The notes under the pieces were generated by a model. That model ran no database searches, was not told the origin of the DNA, and was given only the letters and a program-made list of their open reading frames with translations. This document shows, piece by piece, positions 11,574-22,000 of a DNA stretch of 64,000 nucleotides. Every line of letters starts with the position of its first letter. Within the stretch, counting starts at the first letter, position 1. The stretch spans positions 1 to 64,000 of the forward strand of contig NAJO01000028.1 in the NCBI GenBank assembly GCA_002077065.1. The letters are read 5' to 3'. Both the position numbers and the translations under genes were made by a program. Origin of the DNA: Cryoendolithus antarcticus. Lineage: Eukaryota > Ascomycota > Dothideomycetes > Cladosporiales > Cladosporiaceae.

Positions 11574-12302
11574 ATGGACTCCCCGATCGCGACAGCGACG
11601 CTACAGGCCACAGCACTTAGCGCATTGAGCAATGTGCTCGGCCAGCTACTCACGTGCTACAACGCGAAGGTAAGAACGCCACATTACCTTTCAAGCTTAT
11701 AAGGTACTGACTGTCGATCTCAGGTTCCATACAACATCTCCCTGACCGATGTCCTGACTTTCGCTCTCTTCTCGTTCCTCGCCTGCCCTCCAAACTATCT
11801 CTGGCAAGCCTGGCTTGAGGCTACCTTTCCTGGCTACGCGACATCTCTTCCGCCGCGGGAGAAGGACAAGGTTATAGACGAATTTATCACCGGCTCCTCC
11901 TCGGGCACCTCGCCACCATGTTCGCTCAAGTCTCGCAAAGCAGCCGCAGTCACCTCGGCCTCTGCTCCACACGTCCAGAAAGCCAAGCGCTCGCTCAACA
12001 TCAAAAACACAGCCATAAAGTTCACGCTCGACCAGACACTCGGCGCAGCTTTCAACACTATCATTTTCACTCTTGGGATTGCGATTCTTCGTGGGCAAGG
12101 CTGGCAAGCCGGACTCCAGCAGACTCGAGAGGGCTTCTGGCCACTCATCTTCGCCGGCCAGAAGTTGTGGCCCGCTGTGAGTCTGATAAGCCTCACTCTG
12201 GTACCTGTGGAAGCGAGGACGACGTTTGGGAGTCTGGTGGGCGTGGGGTGGAATGTGTTCTTGACGCTGCTCAGTGCGAAGGGAAAGGGGAAGGTGCATT
12301 GA
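11574..12302 (+). CDS. Mpv17/PMP22 family membrane protein
   Basis: Small organelle membrane protein of the Mpv17/PMP22 family, found in the inner mitochondrial or peroxisomal membrane and thought to form or modulate channels. Exon 1 is 11574-11669 (32 codons) and exon 2 is 11724-12302, joined in phase by a 54-nt GT-AG intron; 224 residues in total. The C-terminal third carries the family signature: FWPLIFAGQKLWPAVSLISL, then LVPVEARTTFGSLVGVGWNV. Hydrophobic segments near residues 40-60, 125-145, 165-185 and 195-220 fit four membrane spans. A polar, Ser-rich insert at about residues 85-110 separates the first and second spans. The exact organelle cannot be assigned, since no clear presequence or peroxisomal signal is seen. 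Confidence 0.82.
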
Positions 12303-13289
12303 TGCAATTGACGGTAGAGCATAGAAGAACAGAGGTATCGACTCCAACGCATCTGTGATTGAAGAGACTCAGACTCGTGGTCAAGGTCATACTATTCAAG
12401 GTGCATGTGGGAAACTGATCGCAGCTCTAGACCGCCCAACTCCACGCTATACCACCCTAGCTCATGCGCCGACGGTCAGACTAGGCCCGCGCAACTACCA
12501 GATAATCGCCATGCGCGCAGAATCACATATCTGACTTCTTGACAAGGTTGAGCTCCTTCTAATGTCTTACTTGAAGGTTATGCGAGTATGTATCACTTTT
12601 GTTGCAGTGTAGAAACGCTGTGCTACAGGTAGCCCAATCGATGACTTGACTAGAAGGAAAGTGATCGGGAGTGGAGACCCGAGGTGTTGACCACACCCGG
12701 AGATATTTGTTGATAATAGATAATTCTAGCACCCTTCTCAAGTCGCTTTAGCTCACATGGGAGAGCGCCAGACTGAAGTTCACTTTGGTTTAGCATGCTG
12801 TGCTCGACATTGCTTCTGCTAGTGTTCACACTGGCACAACGATATTTTTACTTTTTGTGCTAGCTGATGAAGTGTATCATTGACATGATCGTTCTTTCCC
12901 TGATTTCCAGTGCGATACGACGCCAAGGCACCAAGACAACCTTCACACCGGAAACCCCAGAGCACGGCCCTCGGCCTTAGTAACCAATATATTTGCCCGT
13001 GACACCCTCCATCTTCTTCTCTCGTGCAAGCATATGCCAGCTATTTCCTTACACACCGCGATTCTCTAGCCCAGGTATGCGCTGGCGATGTAGCAATTGC
13101 CGTTAGTCAGAGCGAAGGTAAGTGCGTCTGTCCAATGCTTGATGACGTCTCGTCGTCACGCGCCTTTCCATCGCTCTCTCTTCGACACATCTCACTCCCA
13201 TGACTTCACTTACACATTTGGCAATGCTTCAATAACATCCCTTATTTCTCTCCTAATCTCCCCTGCGACAACACACTCACTCGACAGCC
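12303..13289. other. Intergenic region with a tRNA-like fragment
   Basis: This stretch of nearly 1 kb has no protein-coding frame that I recognise. Its only defined content is the tRNA-Phe-like 5' half at 12742-12778. The last 250 nt are pyrimidine-rich, as expected for the promoter and leader of the gene at 13290. Confidence 0.5.
12742..12778 (+). pseudogene. 5' half of a tRNA-Phe(GAA)-like gene
   Basis: GTCGCTT is followed by TA, a D-arm GCTC...GAGC around ACATGGGA, then CCAGA and CTGAAG, which matches the 5' half of a eukaryotic tRNA-Phe through the GAA anticodon. A 3' half with TCTGG, a GGTTCGAATCC-type T-arm and AAGCGAC is not found downstream within intron range. It therefore looks like a truncated or decayed tRNA gene. 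Confidence 0.5.
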
Positions 13290-14781
13290 ATGGAGAAACT
13301 CATCCTGCGTGGCGTCATGTACGGCGCCGACAAGATACCTGACCAATGGTTCGACAAAGTTCCCGGAGGGTTCTACAAGCAGAAGGAGGAAGCGCGCCGC
13401 GAACGTGAGCGATCTCGGCGTCGCGATGGGCACGGTAGAAGTGGCGATGGCGGACGCGATCATCGCAGAGAGGAGCCCAGACGCCGACGCTACAGTGACG
13501 AGTACGAGGATCGCAGTCGCAAGTACAATACCAATGAGGATGGGTATGGCATGAGGCGTAGTGCGACGAATGGGCAGGCGCCGAAGAGGTGTAGTCGTGG
13601 CGCTAGCTCTGTGGATGGAGGTGATGATGAAGGGGATCCGTACTTTGATCGGGATCGGCCTAAGCATATGGGACGACAGCATGTGGGGAGACAGGAGCGG
13701 TACGATCCCAGGGACGATGATCGTTATGGGTACGAAGACGGGTATGGTGCACGAGGCAGACGCGAGGAAGAGGGGAGGTATGAGCCACCTCCACTTGAAA
13801 GCGACAGCGGGAGGGGTAAAGAGTACGTTGCGGCCGCGACTGCTGCTGGAGCTGCAGCTGCGGCGCATGGTCAGCGAGACCGCAGTGGCCCACCGGCAAC
13901 CGGAGGAGCTGGCAAGTACGTGCCTTACGCGCACCTCTACGGCGCAGATGCAGCGCGTGGATCCGTGACTGGCTCGGTCCAGCCAAACAGCATGAACCAA
14001 GTTGGCGCGGCCTTCAGCCCACCCGCTTCTACAGCCGCCGGCGCTGGAACCGCGCGCTTCGCCGATGACCCCGAGTCTGGCTACAATGACACCCGCTACG
14101 ACGACCCTCGCCGCCGCTCCTACTCCCCCTCCGAATACGACACAGGCTACATTCCACCCGCCCGTGTCCCCCGACACCGCTCCCCGTCCTACGATGGCTA
14201 TGACTCCCGCCCGCGCCGCACGCGTAGCGAGCGTCGGCGCCCCTCTGATCACCCCGCCTCGCGCAACAAGTCTCGTGGTAAGTCCCTGTCACGCATGAAA
14301 GAGAACTTCGATACCTCACAGAAGGGATTGGGTTACGGTGGGGTAGGCGCACTGGCTGGTGCGGCTGTTGGGAAGGATATGGGAAAGGGACCGTTGCCGG
14401 CTGCTATTGGGGCCGTGCTTGGTGGTGTGGGCGCTAATGCTTTTGGAGCCAGGGAGAGGTTCGTTGATGACTGTTTCATTGCGTCGCAATCAGGAAGATT
14501 GGATCAGCAGTCGAGGCAGGAGAAAGTCGGGTAAGGCTATAAGCATACCCTGCGCGATCGTCTCTGCCATACTGATTGGCAGAGCTGATCACTCCTCTTC
14601 ATTTCCCCTTCCCCACTGCATTCCTCCCTCGCCCTATAGTCACTAACTCCCTCATCATAGCCGCAAAGATCCCCACCGCCGCACCGATTCTCGCGATCGC
14701 GCTCGCCGCGACTCCCGCGACTACAGCCACCGCGATCGCCCGAGCGCTGCCAGAACCGTCGAGACTGGTCCTACGGAGTAG
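13290..14781 (+). CDS. Arg/Asp/Tyr-rich glycine-zipper protein of unknown function
   Basis: No function is recognised. Exon 1 is 13290-14530 and exon 2 is 14661-14781, joined in phase 2 by a 130-nt GT-AG intron, giving 454 residues up to a TAG. The N-terminus (MEKLILRGVMYGADKIPDQW) is ordinary, followed by long Arg-, Asp- and Tyr-rich low-complexity sequence. Near residues 350-390 there is a glycine zipper (GYGGVGALAGAAVGKD, then AAIGAVLGGVGANAFG) that could insert into or associate with a membrane. Exon 2 continues the RDR/RRDSRD-rich character, which supports the join. The TAG at 14779 is followed in the same frame by 80 sense codons of similar composition, listed separately. The true product may therefore be longer in other strains or by readthrough. 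Confidence 0.7.
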
Positions 14782-15024
14782 TATCTCGAAGACAAGATTT
14801 CGCGGCTGGTGCCGCGGGGCGAGCAGCTGAGGGCTGAGTATGCGGAGAAGCGTGGGGAACGTATGAGGGAGAGGAGAGGCGCAGACAGGGAGAGGGATGA
14901 GAGGAGAGAGGTGAGAGCGGCGAGGAACGAGAGGAAGGCGATCGAGCGCGAACTGGAGGAGAAAAGGCAGGAACGAGATGGGTATGAGCTTGAGGCTGTG
15001 TATAGGCCGTTCGGGAGTAGGTGA
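14782..15024 (+). other. In-frame coding-like extension after the TAG at 14779
   Basis: Directly after the TAG, 80 sense codons stay open in the same frame and end with TGA at 15022-15024. They encode YLEDKISRLVPRGEQL, then a long charged helix rich in Glu and Arg, probably a coiled coil, ending YRPFGSR. The composition matches the preceding exon. It is either the lost C-terminus of the glycine-zipper protein after a nonsense change (CAG to TAG would suffice) or a readthrough extension. No intron that skips the stop in phase was found. Confidence 0.6.
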
Positions 15025-15627
15025 TGTGTGGCCGAGATTGAATGTGAGGAATGTGGGAGCGCGGCGTTGGTGCTGGTCTACTGCTTCCCTGATCTCCCTA
15101 CGACGGGATCTTGAGCATCCCGGGTTCTGAGCATATCAGAAGTTTAGCTGTATCCATACTACTCCACGACATTGAAGAAGCAGTCGTCGCGGTTAACAAC
15201 GTTGTGCATCAGCAGTCTATATATTGCTTCTTACACAAATCTCTCACTACCCTAGCAGTGTCGCGACTCACTTGCGCAGCTGGCTGTGTAGTAGCATAGC
15301 CTACAAATCAGATCTCTGGAGAGGCGATACTGTGTCTTGAAGTTATGCCTATAGATTTACAAAGCGATGGCTTCGTGTCACTTGCGCGTCAAGATCTAAG
15401 TGCAGGCGCGAACCGCGTCATTCCTTTGTCGATCTTTCAATAATCACATGCTGGCCTCTTCTTCAACACACAGATGTGTCCTCGACTACACCCTGCATTC
15501 TCTCGTCTACTCACTCATTGACTGGTTCTGCATGGTGCTACCAATCACCAGCTCTCCGCGCGCTCGTGCCTTGCATCCTTGATACTCGCTCCTCATCCAG
15601 TGATCGACGCTTACTCAACCACCCATC
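15025..15627. other. Intergenic region upstream of the SPP gene
   Basis: This 603-nt stretch has no recognised gene. The last 200 nt are C/T-rich on the plus strand, typical of a fungal promoter and leader. Confidence 0.5.
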
Positions 15628-17532
15628 ATGTCTTCCCTCGATAATCTCCTGGCGATAGCGAGCCAGACCAGACCGATGATACCGATGTACATCCACCTTC
15701 TAGCCTCTGCTCTGTTCCCCATAGTCACTGGCGCCTATGCCTCACTGTCACGACCCTCGACAGCTGCGAAACCCGCCAAGGACCATTTCGACGACGAGGA
15801 CGACGAGGACGATGACACACCCTCACAAATGGAGGGTCTGAGCCCCAGAGACGCTATCGTGTTCCCCGTCACTGCTGGTCTGGTGCTGGCAGGACTTTAT
15901 TGGGCGATCAAGCGGTATGGAGCGAAGGTTATCAATCTGGTGTTTGGGTATTACTTTGCGGGCGTTGGACTGTTTAGTGTGGGAAAGATCATTAATGATG
16001 GGCTGGGCCTGGGGTTGGGGGTGGTGTTTCCTGGGTATTATGCATGGAGGGGACGGGTCTGGAGGGTTGAGACATCTCAGCGAAAGGTTGTGGCTCTATT
16101 TGATGGGAAGGAGAGGCAAGACGGGATGGGGGAGTCGAGGGAGGGTCCACTGCCTGGATGGCTGGGGAACTTGGGACTCTCCAACACTATGACGGAGCGG
16201 CTATGGAGTTTGCGAGCGCTGTCAAGGCAGAAGTACAGCGTCGAGCTCTACGCCAAGAACGTAGTGGACTCGAGGACGCTACTTACAGCGCTGAACGTGA
16301 TCTCAGCCATCGCTGGTACTGGTATCATAGCTTACAACCACTTCATCGACAAGCCCTGGTGGCTCACGAACCTACAGGGTTTTGCGGTCTCTTATTCGGC
16401 CATGCAGCTCATGTCGCCTACGACGTTCGCGACAGGATCGCTGATACTGGGTGGACTGTTCTTCTACGATATCTGGGCGGTGTTCTTCACGCCGTTGATG
16501 GTGACTGTGGCGACGAATCTGGACCAGCCGATCAAGCTGCTGTTCCCGCGGCCTGATGAGCCAGGGAAAGATGGAGCTGATCCGGTGAAGAGCTATAGTA
16601 TGCTTGGACTCGGCGACATTGTGCTACCTGGCCTGGTGATTGGGCTGGCATTGAGATTCGATCTGCATATGTACTACCTCCGAAAGCAGCGATCGGCCAC
16701 GAAGACCACTGAAACCGGCGAGACTAGCACAGAGGTGGTGAAGGCTGAGTATACAACAGCAACTGGCCTCTTTGGTTCTCGACTTTGGACTTTCAGCGTC
16801 CCAGCTAAGCTCAAGCCTGCAGCTCTGACAGCAGCAGCTTTCCCAAAGCCGTACTTCATTGCATCACTGATCGGCTACGTGATCGGTATGCTTACCACAC
16901 TCGGCGTCATGACAGTGTTCCAGCACGCTCAGCCTGCTCTGCTCTATCTCGTGCCCGGTGTGTTGCTCAGCACGTGGAGCACCGCCATCATTCGTGGGGA
17001 GCTGACGGAGTTCTGGAACTACACCGAGGCTGTCAACGGGGAACCCGAAGACACGGATACTGACGCGAAGAAGACGACGGACGAGCCCGAGAAGGCGAAG
17101 TCCGCGACCGATAACCAGTCACGTCTACCCCAGACTTGGTGGGCATGGGCAGTTGAGCAAGTCCTCGGCTCACCGAAAAGCTCCGAGACCAAAACGTCGG
17201 ATGTCTCGCCGAAAGACGCCGAGAAGTCGATTTCGACGCTCGAAAAGCTCGCTATCGAGGCACCGGATCGGCTGTTCTCGCTGGAAGTGACTCGTCATGT
17301 GCCATCGGCGCGTGGTAGAAAGTCTGACAGTGATCTCAAGTCACCGGAGCAGGAGGAGATAGCCTCGGAGGCGGCGAGTTCGAGTAGTCCGACGCCTGTC
17401 ACGACTTCGGCTTCGGAGTCTGGGTCTGAGGATGCTGTGCTGGTAGGTCAGGGTGATGAGGGAGACGAGGAGGATGCTGAGAGGTATCCGACGAGACGGG
17501 TCAATCGGCGAGCAAGCAGGCGTGTTGGCTAA
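15628..17532 (+). CDS. Signal peptide peptidase-like intramembrane aspartyl protease
   Basis: Polytopic protease of the presenilin/SPP family that cleaves remnant signal peptides and tail-anchored proteins in the ER membrane. It is a single uninterrupted frame of 634 residues. Both catalytic motifs are present: YD in FFYDIWAVFF near residue 280 and GLGD in MLGLGDIVLPG near 327. The PAL motif follows in QPALLYLVPG near 435. About nine hydrophobic segments are visible between residues 15 and 455. An acidic loop (FDDEDDEDDD) separates the first two. The C-terminal 170 residues are hydrophilic, Ser-, Glu- and Asp-rich, and longer than in animal SPP, which is common in fungi. The N-terminus is in the lumen or ER by family analogy. 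Confidence 0.93.
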   Translation: MSSLDNLLAIASQTRPMIPMYIHLLASALFPIVTGAYASLSRPSTAAKPAKDHFDDEDDEDDDTPSQMEGLSPRDAIVFPVTAGLVLAGLYWAIKRYGAKVINLVFGYYFAGVGLFSVGKIINDGLGLGLGVVFPGYYAWRGRVWRVETSQRKVVALFDGKERQDGMGESREGPLPGWLGNLGLSNTMTERLWSLRALSRQKYSVELYAKNVVDSRTLLTALNVISAIAGTGIIAYNHFIDKPWWLTNLQGFAVSYSAMQLMSPTTFATGSLILGGLFFYDIWAVFFTPLMVTVATNLDQPIKLLFPRPDEPGKDGADPVKSYSMLGLGDIVLPGLVIGLALRFDLHMYYLRKQRSATKTTETGETSTEVVKAEYTTATGLFGSRLWTFSVPAKLKPAALTAAAFPKPYFIASLIGYVIGMLTTLGVMTVFQHAQPALLYLVPGVLLSTWSTAIIRGELTEFWNYTEAVNGEPEDTDTDAKKTTDEPEKAKSATDNQSRLPQTWWAWAVEQVLGSPKSSETKTSDVSPKDAEKSISTLEKLAIEAPDRLFSLEVTRHVPSARGRKSDSDLKSPEQEEIASEAASSSSPTPVTTSASESGSEDAVLVGQGDEGDEEDAERYPTRRVNRRASRRVG

Positions 17533-17709
17533 AAATCGAGGAACGGTTACGCGATCCATTTCACGGCTTTGTGCATGAGATACGACTGGTCAGGTAAGGC
17601 ACGGGTAGGACTATAGGTGCAGGTCCGACATAGACATGGCTACAGGCAGCATAGACACGACCATAGACGTGCTTCGGCTTCAAAGAGATAACCATCAGGC
17701 AGTGTCCTC

Positions 17710-18657
17710 CTAAAGTCCTGTATCCTCTGTCGTAGCTGACGCCTGTTCTGACCGCAACCGCTCAACATCAGCCTTCCGCTGCAGTCCCTCAGCGCGCTTC
17801 CTCTCCCTTCTCACACCCGCAGGTTCCCACGCATCGCCCTTCTCGCCGTGGCCTGGCTTTGAAGCAGCGTTGAGCAGCGCCTCACGGAACCTCCCCTTCC
17901 TCTCCTCGTTCACAACAAATCTCGCAGTTGCCACCTCTATCAGCGTTCTCAAGTACTGCTCCGTCACCATCAACGACGCCTCGCCTGCATCGCCCGAGAA
18001 GCCTATAATCGAGTCGAATGCGAGGCCGGCAGTGCGTACGGCTACCATCACCATGCCATCGGAGTTGATGGAACTTATGCCGCTTTCGCGGAAGCCTGAT
18101 GTGAGGGCTGCTGAGAGGGCGTGTTGGGCGTGCGAGATGGAAGAGCAGAGAATGTGAAGAATCTGAAGGAGAGTTGGAAAAATTAGTACTTACCCGAGCT
18201 CATTGCCGGAGCCGGAGTGGAGGCTTACGAGCGGTTCGAATTTGAGGTGGGTGTAACGTGTCCCGTGCACAAGTTTGGGATAGGTGACAGACTCGGAGCC
18301 GGGTAAGGCGAGTAGACTTAGTAGAGCGCCATCCCTCTGCAAATCATCCAGTTGCACAGGATCATGGGATACATAAAGCCACTGCCCACCGCCTTTGCCA
18401 CCCGTAGTCGTCTTTGCTGGATTACCGTCGTCCTCAGTGCTGAGACTCGACGTTTTGGGTGATCCTTCTAGGTACACCGCTATACGTCCCGAGCAGCTGC
18501 TTGTCGTGACGAATCCTTCGAGCTCGTTAATCTCGTGCACCAGCTGCCTGATGTTGTGATCGACGGCGCCGATGGGCGAAAGGTCCGAGTAATCCGAGTC
18601 AGGCACAGCAAGCTGTGAGAGAATGTGCGCTTTCTTGGCTGTGAAAGGCGTGGTCAT
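17710..18657 (-). CDS. TYW3: tRNA wybutosine-synthesizing protein 3 (TYW3)
   Basis: Methyltransferase that acts on the wybutosine intermediate at position 37 of tRNA-Phe. Exon 1 is 18657-18229 and exon 2 is 18162-17710, 293 residues in total. The family core shows FTAKKAHILSQL, VHEINELEGFVTTSSCSGRI and, across the junction, KFEPL joined to ILHILC and SGFRESGISSI. The donor is GTAAGC at 18228. A second, stronger-looking donor at 18193 (GTAAGT) gives the wrong phase for the conserved downstream sequence and is probably not used for the full protein. An in-frame ATG at 18726 would add 23 residues, but the family normally starts near MTTPF. The C-terminus is Arg- and Glu-rich. It lies back to back with the DUF2461 gene. 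Confidence 0.9.
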
Positions 18658-19093
18658 TCTTGCTGGCCTCAAGCCGCTGCTGTTTGGTATATTGATTCTG
18701 CGCCAGTCAAGGGGATAGTTGGACACGTCGACTGTGCGAGAAGGAGAGCAATTTCACGGCGACGACTTATATCACGGTGGTTGTGTCAGATAGCTCCGAC
18801 ATATCTGAGTCGTGTTGGCGCGGCCTTGGAAATAAAGGCGTGTTGCATAGACGCCGTAAGCGCGATCGTAACCGAGCCGTTTGCCGCTGCGCCTACCGCG
18901 TCTGTTCGTGACGTCCACAACCAGCTCGCCTTCGGACCCATAGATGTCTTCACAGCATTGAGCTGCTTGGACTCTTGCAGCACATAAGGAACCACAGGGC
19001 CAAATAGTGAGCATTGCGACGACGCATCGACCGAGCTGCGCATGATTCCAGTTGCCGCTCGGACCTACGCAGCGGTGAAGCGACCCTGACGCG
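18658..19093. promoter_or_regulatory. Shared upstream region between TYW3 and the DUF2461 gene
   Basis: Divergent genes leave only 436 nt here for two promoters. No specific site could be assigned. Confidence 0.5.
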
Positions 19094-22000
19094 ATGGCAA
19101 GAAAATCGCAGCGTCTGTCGGCAGGCACTCCTGCGTCTGTGAGTCACAAACGAGCTGTGTCCGGGACCGTTGAGACACCTGCAACGGCCAAGAAAGCAAA
19201 GACCGGACGAACTACGAAAGGCGCAGCGATCGACGCTGAAGACGTCGACCAGGATGCAGAGACATCGCTCTCTGAGCCCGAGGACGACCTCTCCGAATTT
19301 GCTGCCGAAGCCGAAAGTGCAGACGATGACGATCATGTCAAGGACGAAGAAAGCGAAGACGACTACGATAGCGAGGAAGACGCCAAGCCACGACGAAAGT
19401 CGACTTCCGCGAAGGGCAAGGAACTTTGGCGAGAGGGTGTCAAGGCTGGTCTGGGACCTGGAAAGCAGCTGATTATCAAACGACCGAAGGCTCGACCGGC
19501 TGGCAAGGTGCCCTACGCTGATGAAAGGATTCACCCGAACACGCTGCTCTTCTTGGAGGAGCTGAAGGCTAACAATGATCGAGAGTGGTTGAAAAGTAAG
19601 TGTACTCCCACCGTTCGGGTCATCTCCATATCTGGTCTCTGAAAGTGACCGGACTTTTCCTGCAATGTGTCGATCGGCACGATGAAGGCTTTACTCGGGC
19701 GGGTACAAGGCATGAGAGCTTGCACACACGGGTTTTTTCGCCAGGACAGTAACGAAGCATTCGGTCCCATGGCTGAGCGGGAAGTAGCATTGTGACTGAG
19801 CAACGGAGCAAGCTAGGACGTCGCATGTTGCTTCGCACAAAGCGAATCAAAATCCGATACAAGGTTGTTGTTGCTTGCTAGGAAGGATTTGATGGCTACG
19901 AGCATGCCAACAGCAGCAATGCGAGATAAAGTGGCAGACCACAAAACTGACATGTCACCTCTAGTGCACGACCCGGACTTTCGACAAGCAGAGAAGGACT
20001 GGTTTGGATTTGTAGAGAAACTGACTGAAAAGCTCACCGAGATCGACGATACAGTACCAGAGCTTCCCGTGAAGGACGTCGTACGGTTCACTACTACTGT
20101 CACAGCAACCCATACTTGCTGACGACGCATCAGATATTCCGCATCTACCGAGACATCAGATTCTCTAAGGATCCTACTCCGTACAGTGAGTTCACCTGCA
20201 GTAGTATCGGCCGGGCGGACCATGGCATCAGGCGGTGGGCCGTGCTTGCTAGGCCTGCAGGGTGCATGATGCAGGTTGGAGGCAAAGTGTTGCGAGCGCT
20301 AACGCACGCTATCCCAGAACCGCATTTCTCGGCTGCATGGTGCGTCACTCAGCCCCATACATGCAGCGATGGGTCAAGCAGAAAGCTAAGCGGCGGCATA
20401 GGTCACGAACGGGGCGCAAGGGCCCGTATGCTCATTACTATGTGCAGGTGTCGCCGAATGATCAGACTTTTGTCGGTAAGTGAGAGTGAAGTTGATGATG
20501 TTATTGACACCGAACACGTGATACCACGCGTGGATTGGAGTGACGAACCACTCAATATCCATCAGCCAGCACTCCGATGCGGTGAGTGCTCACGCTCCTC
20601 CACGGGTATTTGCCGGTCTATCGACTTGGGCTTTGGAGCGCGTAACATGCGCATTTCCCTCAATCACTTGTCCAGAGAACGCCCTCCACCGTATATAGTC
20701 GTTCACGTGCGCAATATGTTCATCAGCCCGTCTTCATGCTCTTGACGTTTGCGGCACATCCTTCGGGCGCAGGCGGCACGATCTGGACTCGGCGAAGGCC
20801 TATGGATCTGCAGGTGCGGAGAAGAGCTTCCGGGCTTCGCGAGCGCGGCGCGCGTTGTATCGTGGGTGGGAATGGAGATATCCGCGCTGGACACCCATCA
20901 TGTCCTAACTAAGATCGAACGATCGAACACTCGAAAGTCGAAAGCAGCGAGTTTGATGAAAGCAGAAGGCGCACTGCAGAACATCGCAACCGACAGTACC
21001 ACCTCCCGGGTCGGCGCGCTGGCAGAACACAATGCGCGGGCCTGATCGCTGTCCCGTGTCGGCGTGTCGCTAGCACCCGCCCGTTGGATCATCTCGCACA
21101 AGCGTCGATCTTGATAGACTCTGGTGTTCAGATGCAGAGTAATAGTTCCTTGGTCTTTACAGTGTCGCAAGGAGCCGTGAAGGTCATCGCATGGAGCCGG
21201 TGCTGGTCCCCGGAGATCGTCGGCTGGCTATCTCGGACACTCGGACATCTTGACTGGTCTTTAGCGTCAGCAGAGAGATGGTAGGGAATGCCAGCGCGCC
21301 TGTTCACCAAAGGAACGATGAAGCGTACTTGAGTTCCTGGTGCGCTTGGCCTTCATCAGCTCTGCGAGAGTCCGCAGATTCTCGACACGAGATGCACTGG
21401 CGCTCTCCGCAGCCCATGGCTCTGGGATGGGATCTTCGGTGAGCCTGGCCGGCTCGTAATCGCTTGAGGCTCCAGGCACATGCGTGCGAGCCTCCTGGAG
21501 CGTACAGACGCTGGCGCAATAAATGGTGTGAACGAAAGCCGTGTGCTATCTGCCTGGCGCATTCTAGCCACGAGCCGGAGTCTGCGAGTACACCTGCTTG
21601 CGACACCTTCATTGGGCGTAAAGCTACTCTGTTGACCAGCAAAGTTGATGGGTTGGCGCGCGTTCGACCAATACAGGATGCTCTCGGGCGAATGCCCCTC
21701 TGAAGATGTGACCGTATGCGCGCAAAGCAATACTTTTGGTGATGCAGGCGGTTTGTCAAGCTGTCGACCACCTGATTTCGTTGACCAGCACGCCTCTCTT
21801 GAGAGCGCTCATTTCTGTGGTCTGCGGCGAAACGATTCCCCCGACTGGTTGTCTGATACAAGTTCATCTTGTACTTTGGACCCGTTGTACCTAGCCGCCG
21901 TGCTCTTCCAATGACATTGACGCCTCGCGATGCTTTGGGCAGTAGGTAGTAACGCTGACTGTGATCGTATTAGGTGGCGGGCTTTGGCATCCCGAAGCAG

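Noticed and set aside
13242..14252. 336-codon minus-strand frame opposite the glycine-zipper gene
   Set aside because: It mirrors the repetitive Arg-rich coding sequence and contains no recognisable motif.
18170..18194. GTAAGT donor at 18193 as the end of TYW3 exon 1
   Set aside because: It gives the wrong phase for the conserved SISHAQ...SGFRESG sequence; the GTAAGC donor at 18228 joins KFEPL to ILHILC as in the family.
21330..21479. Minus-strand frame nested in the long DUF2461 intron (MPGASSDYEPARL...)
   Set aside because: It has no recognised domain and no convincing exon structure; too weak to call a gene.
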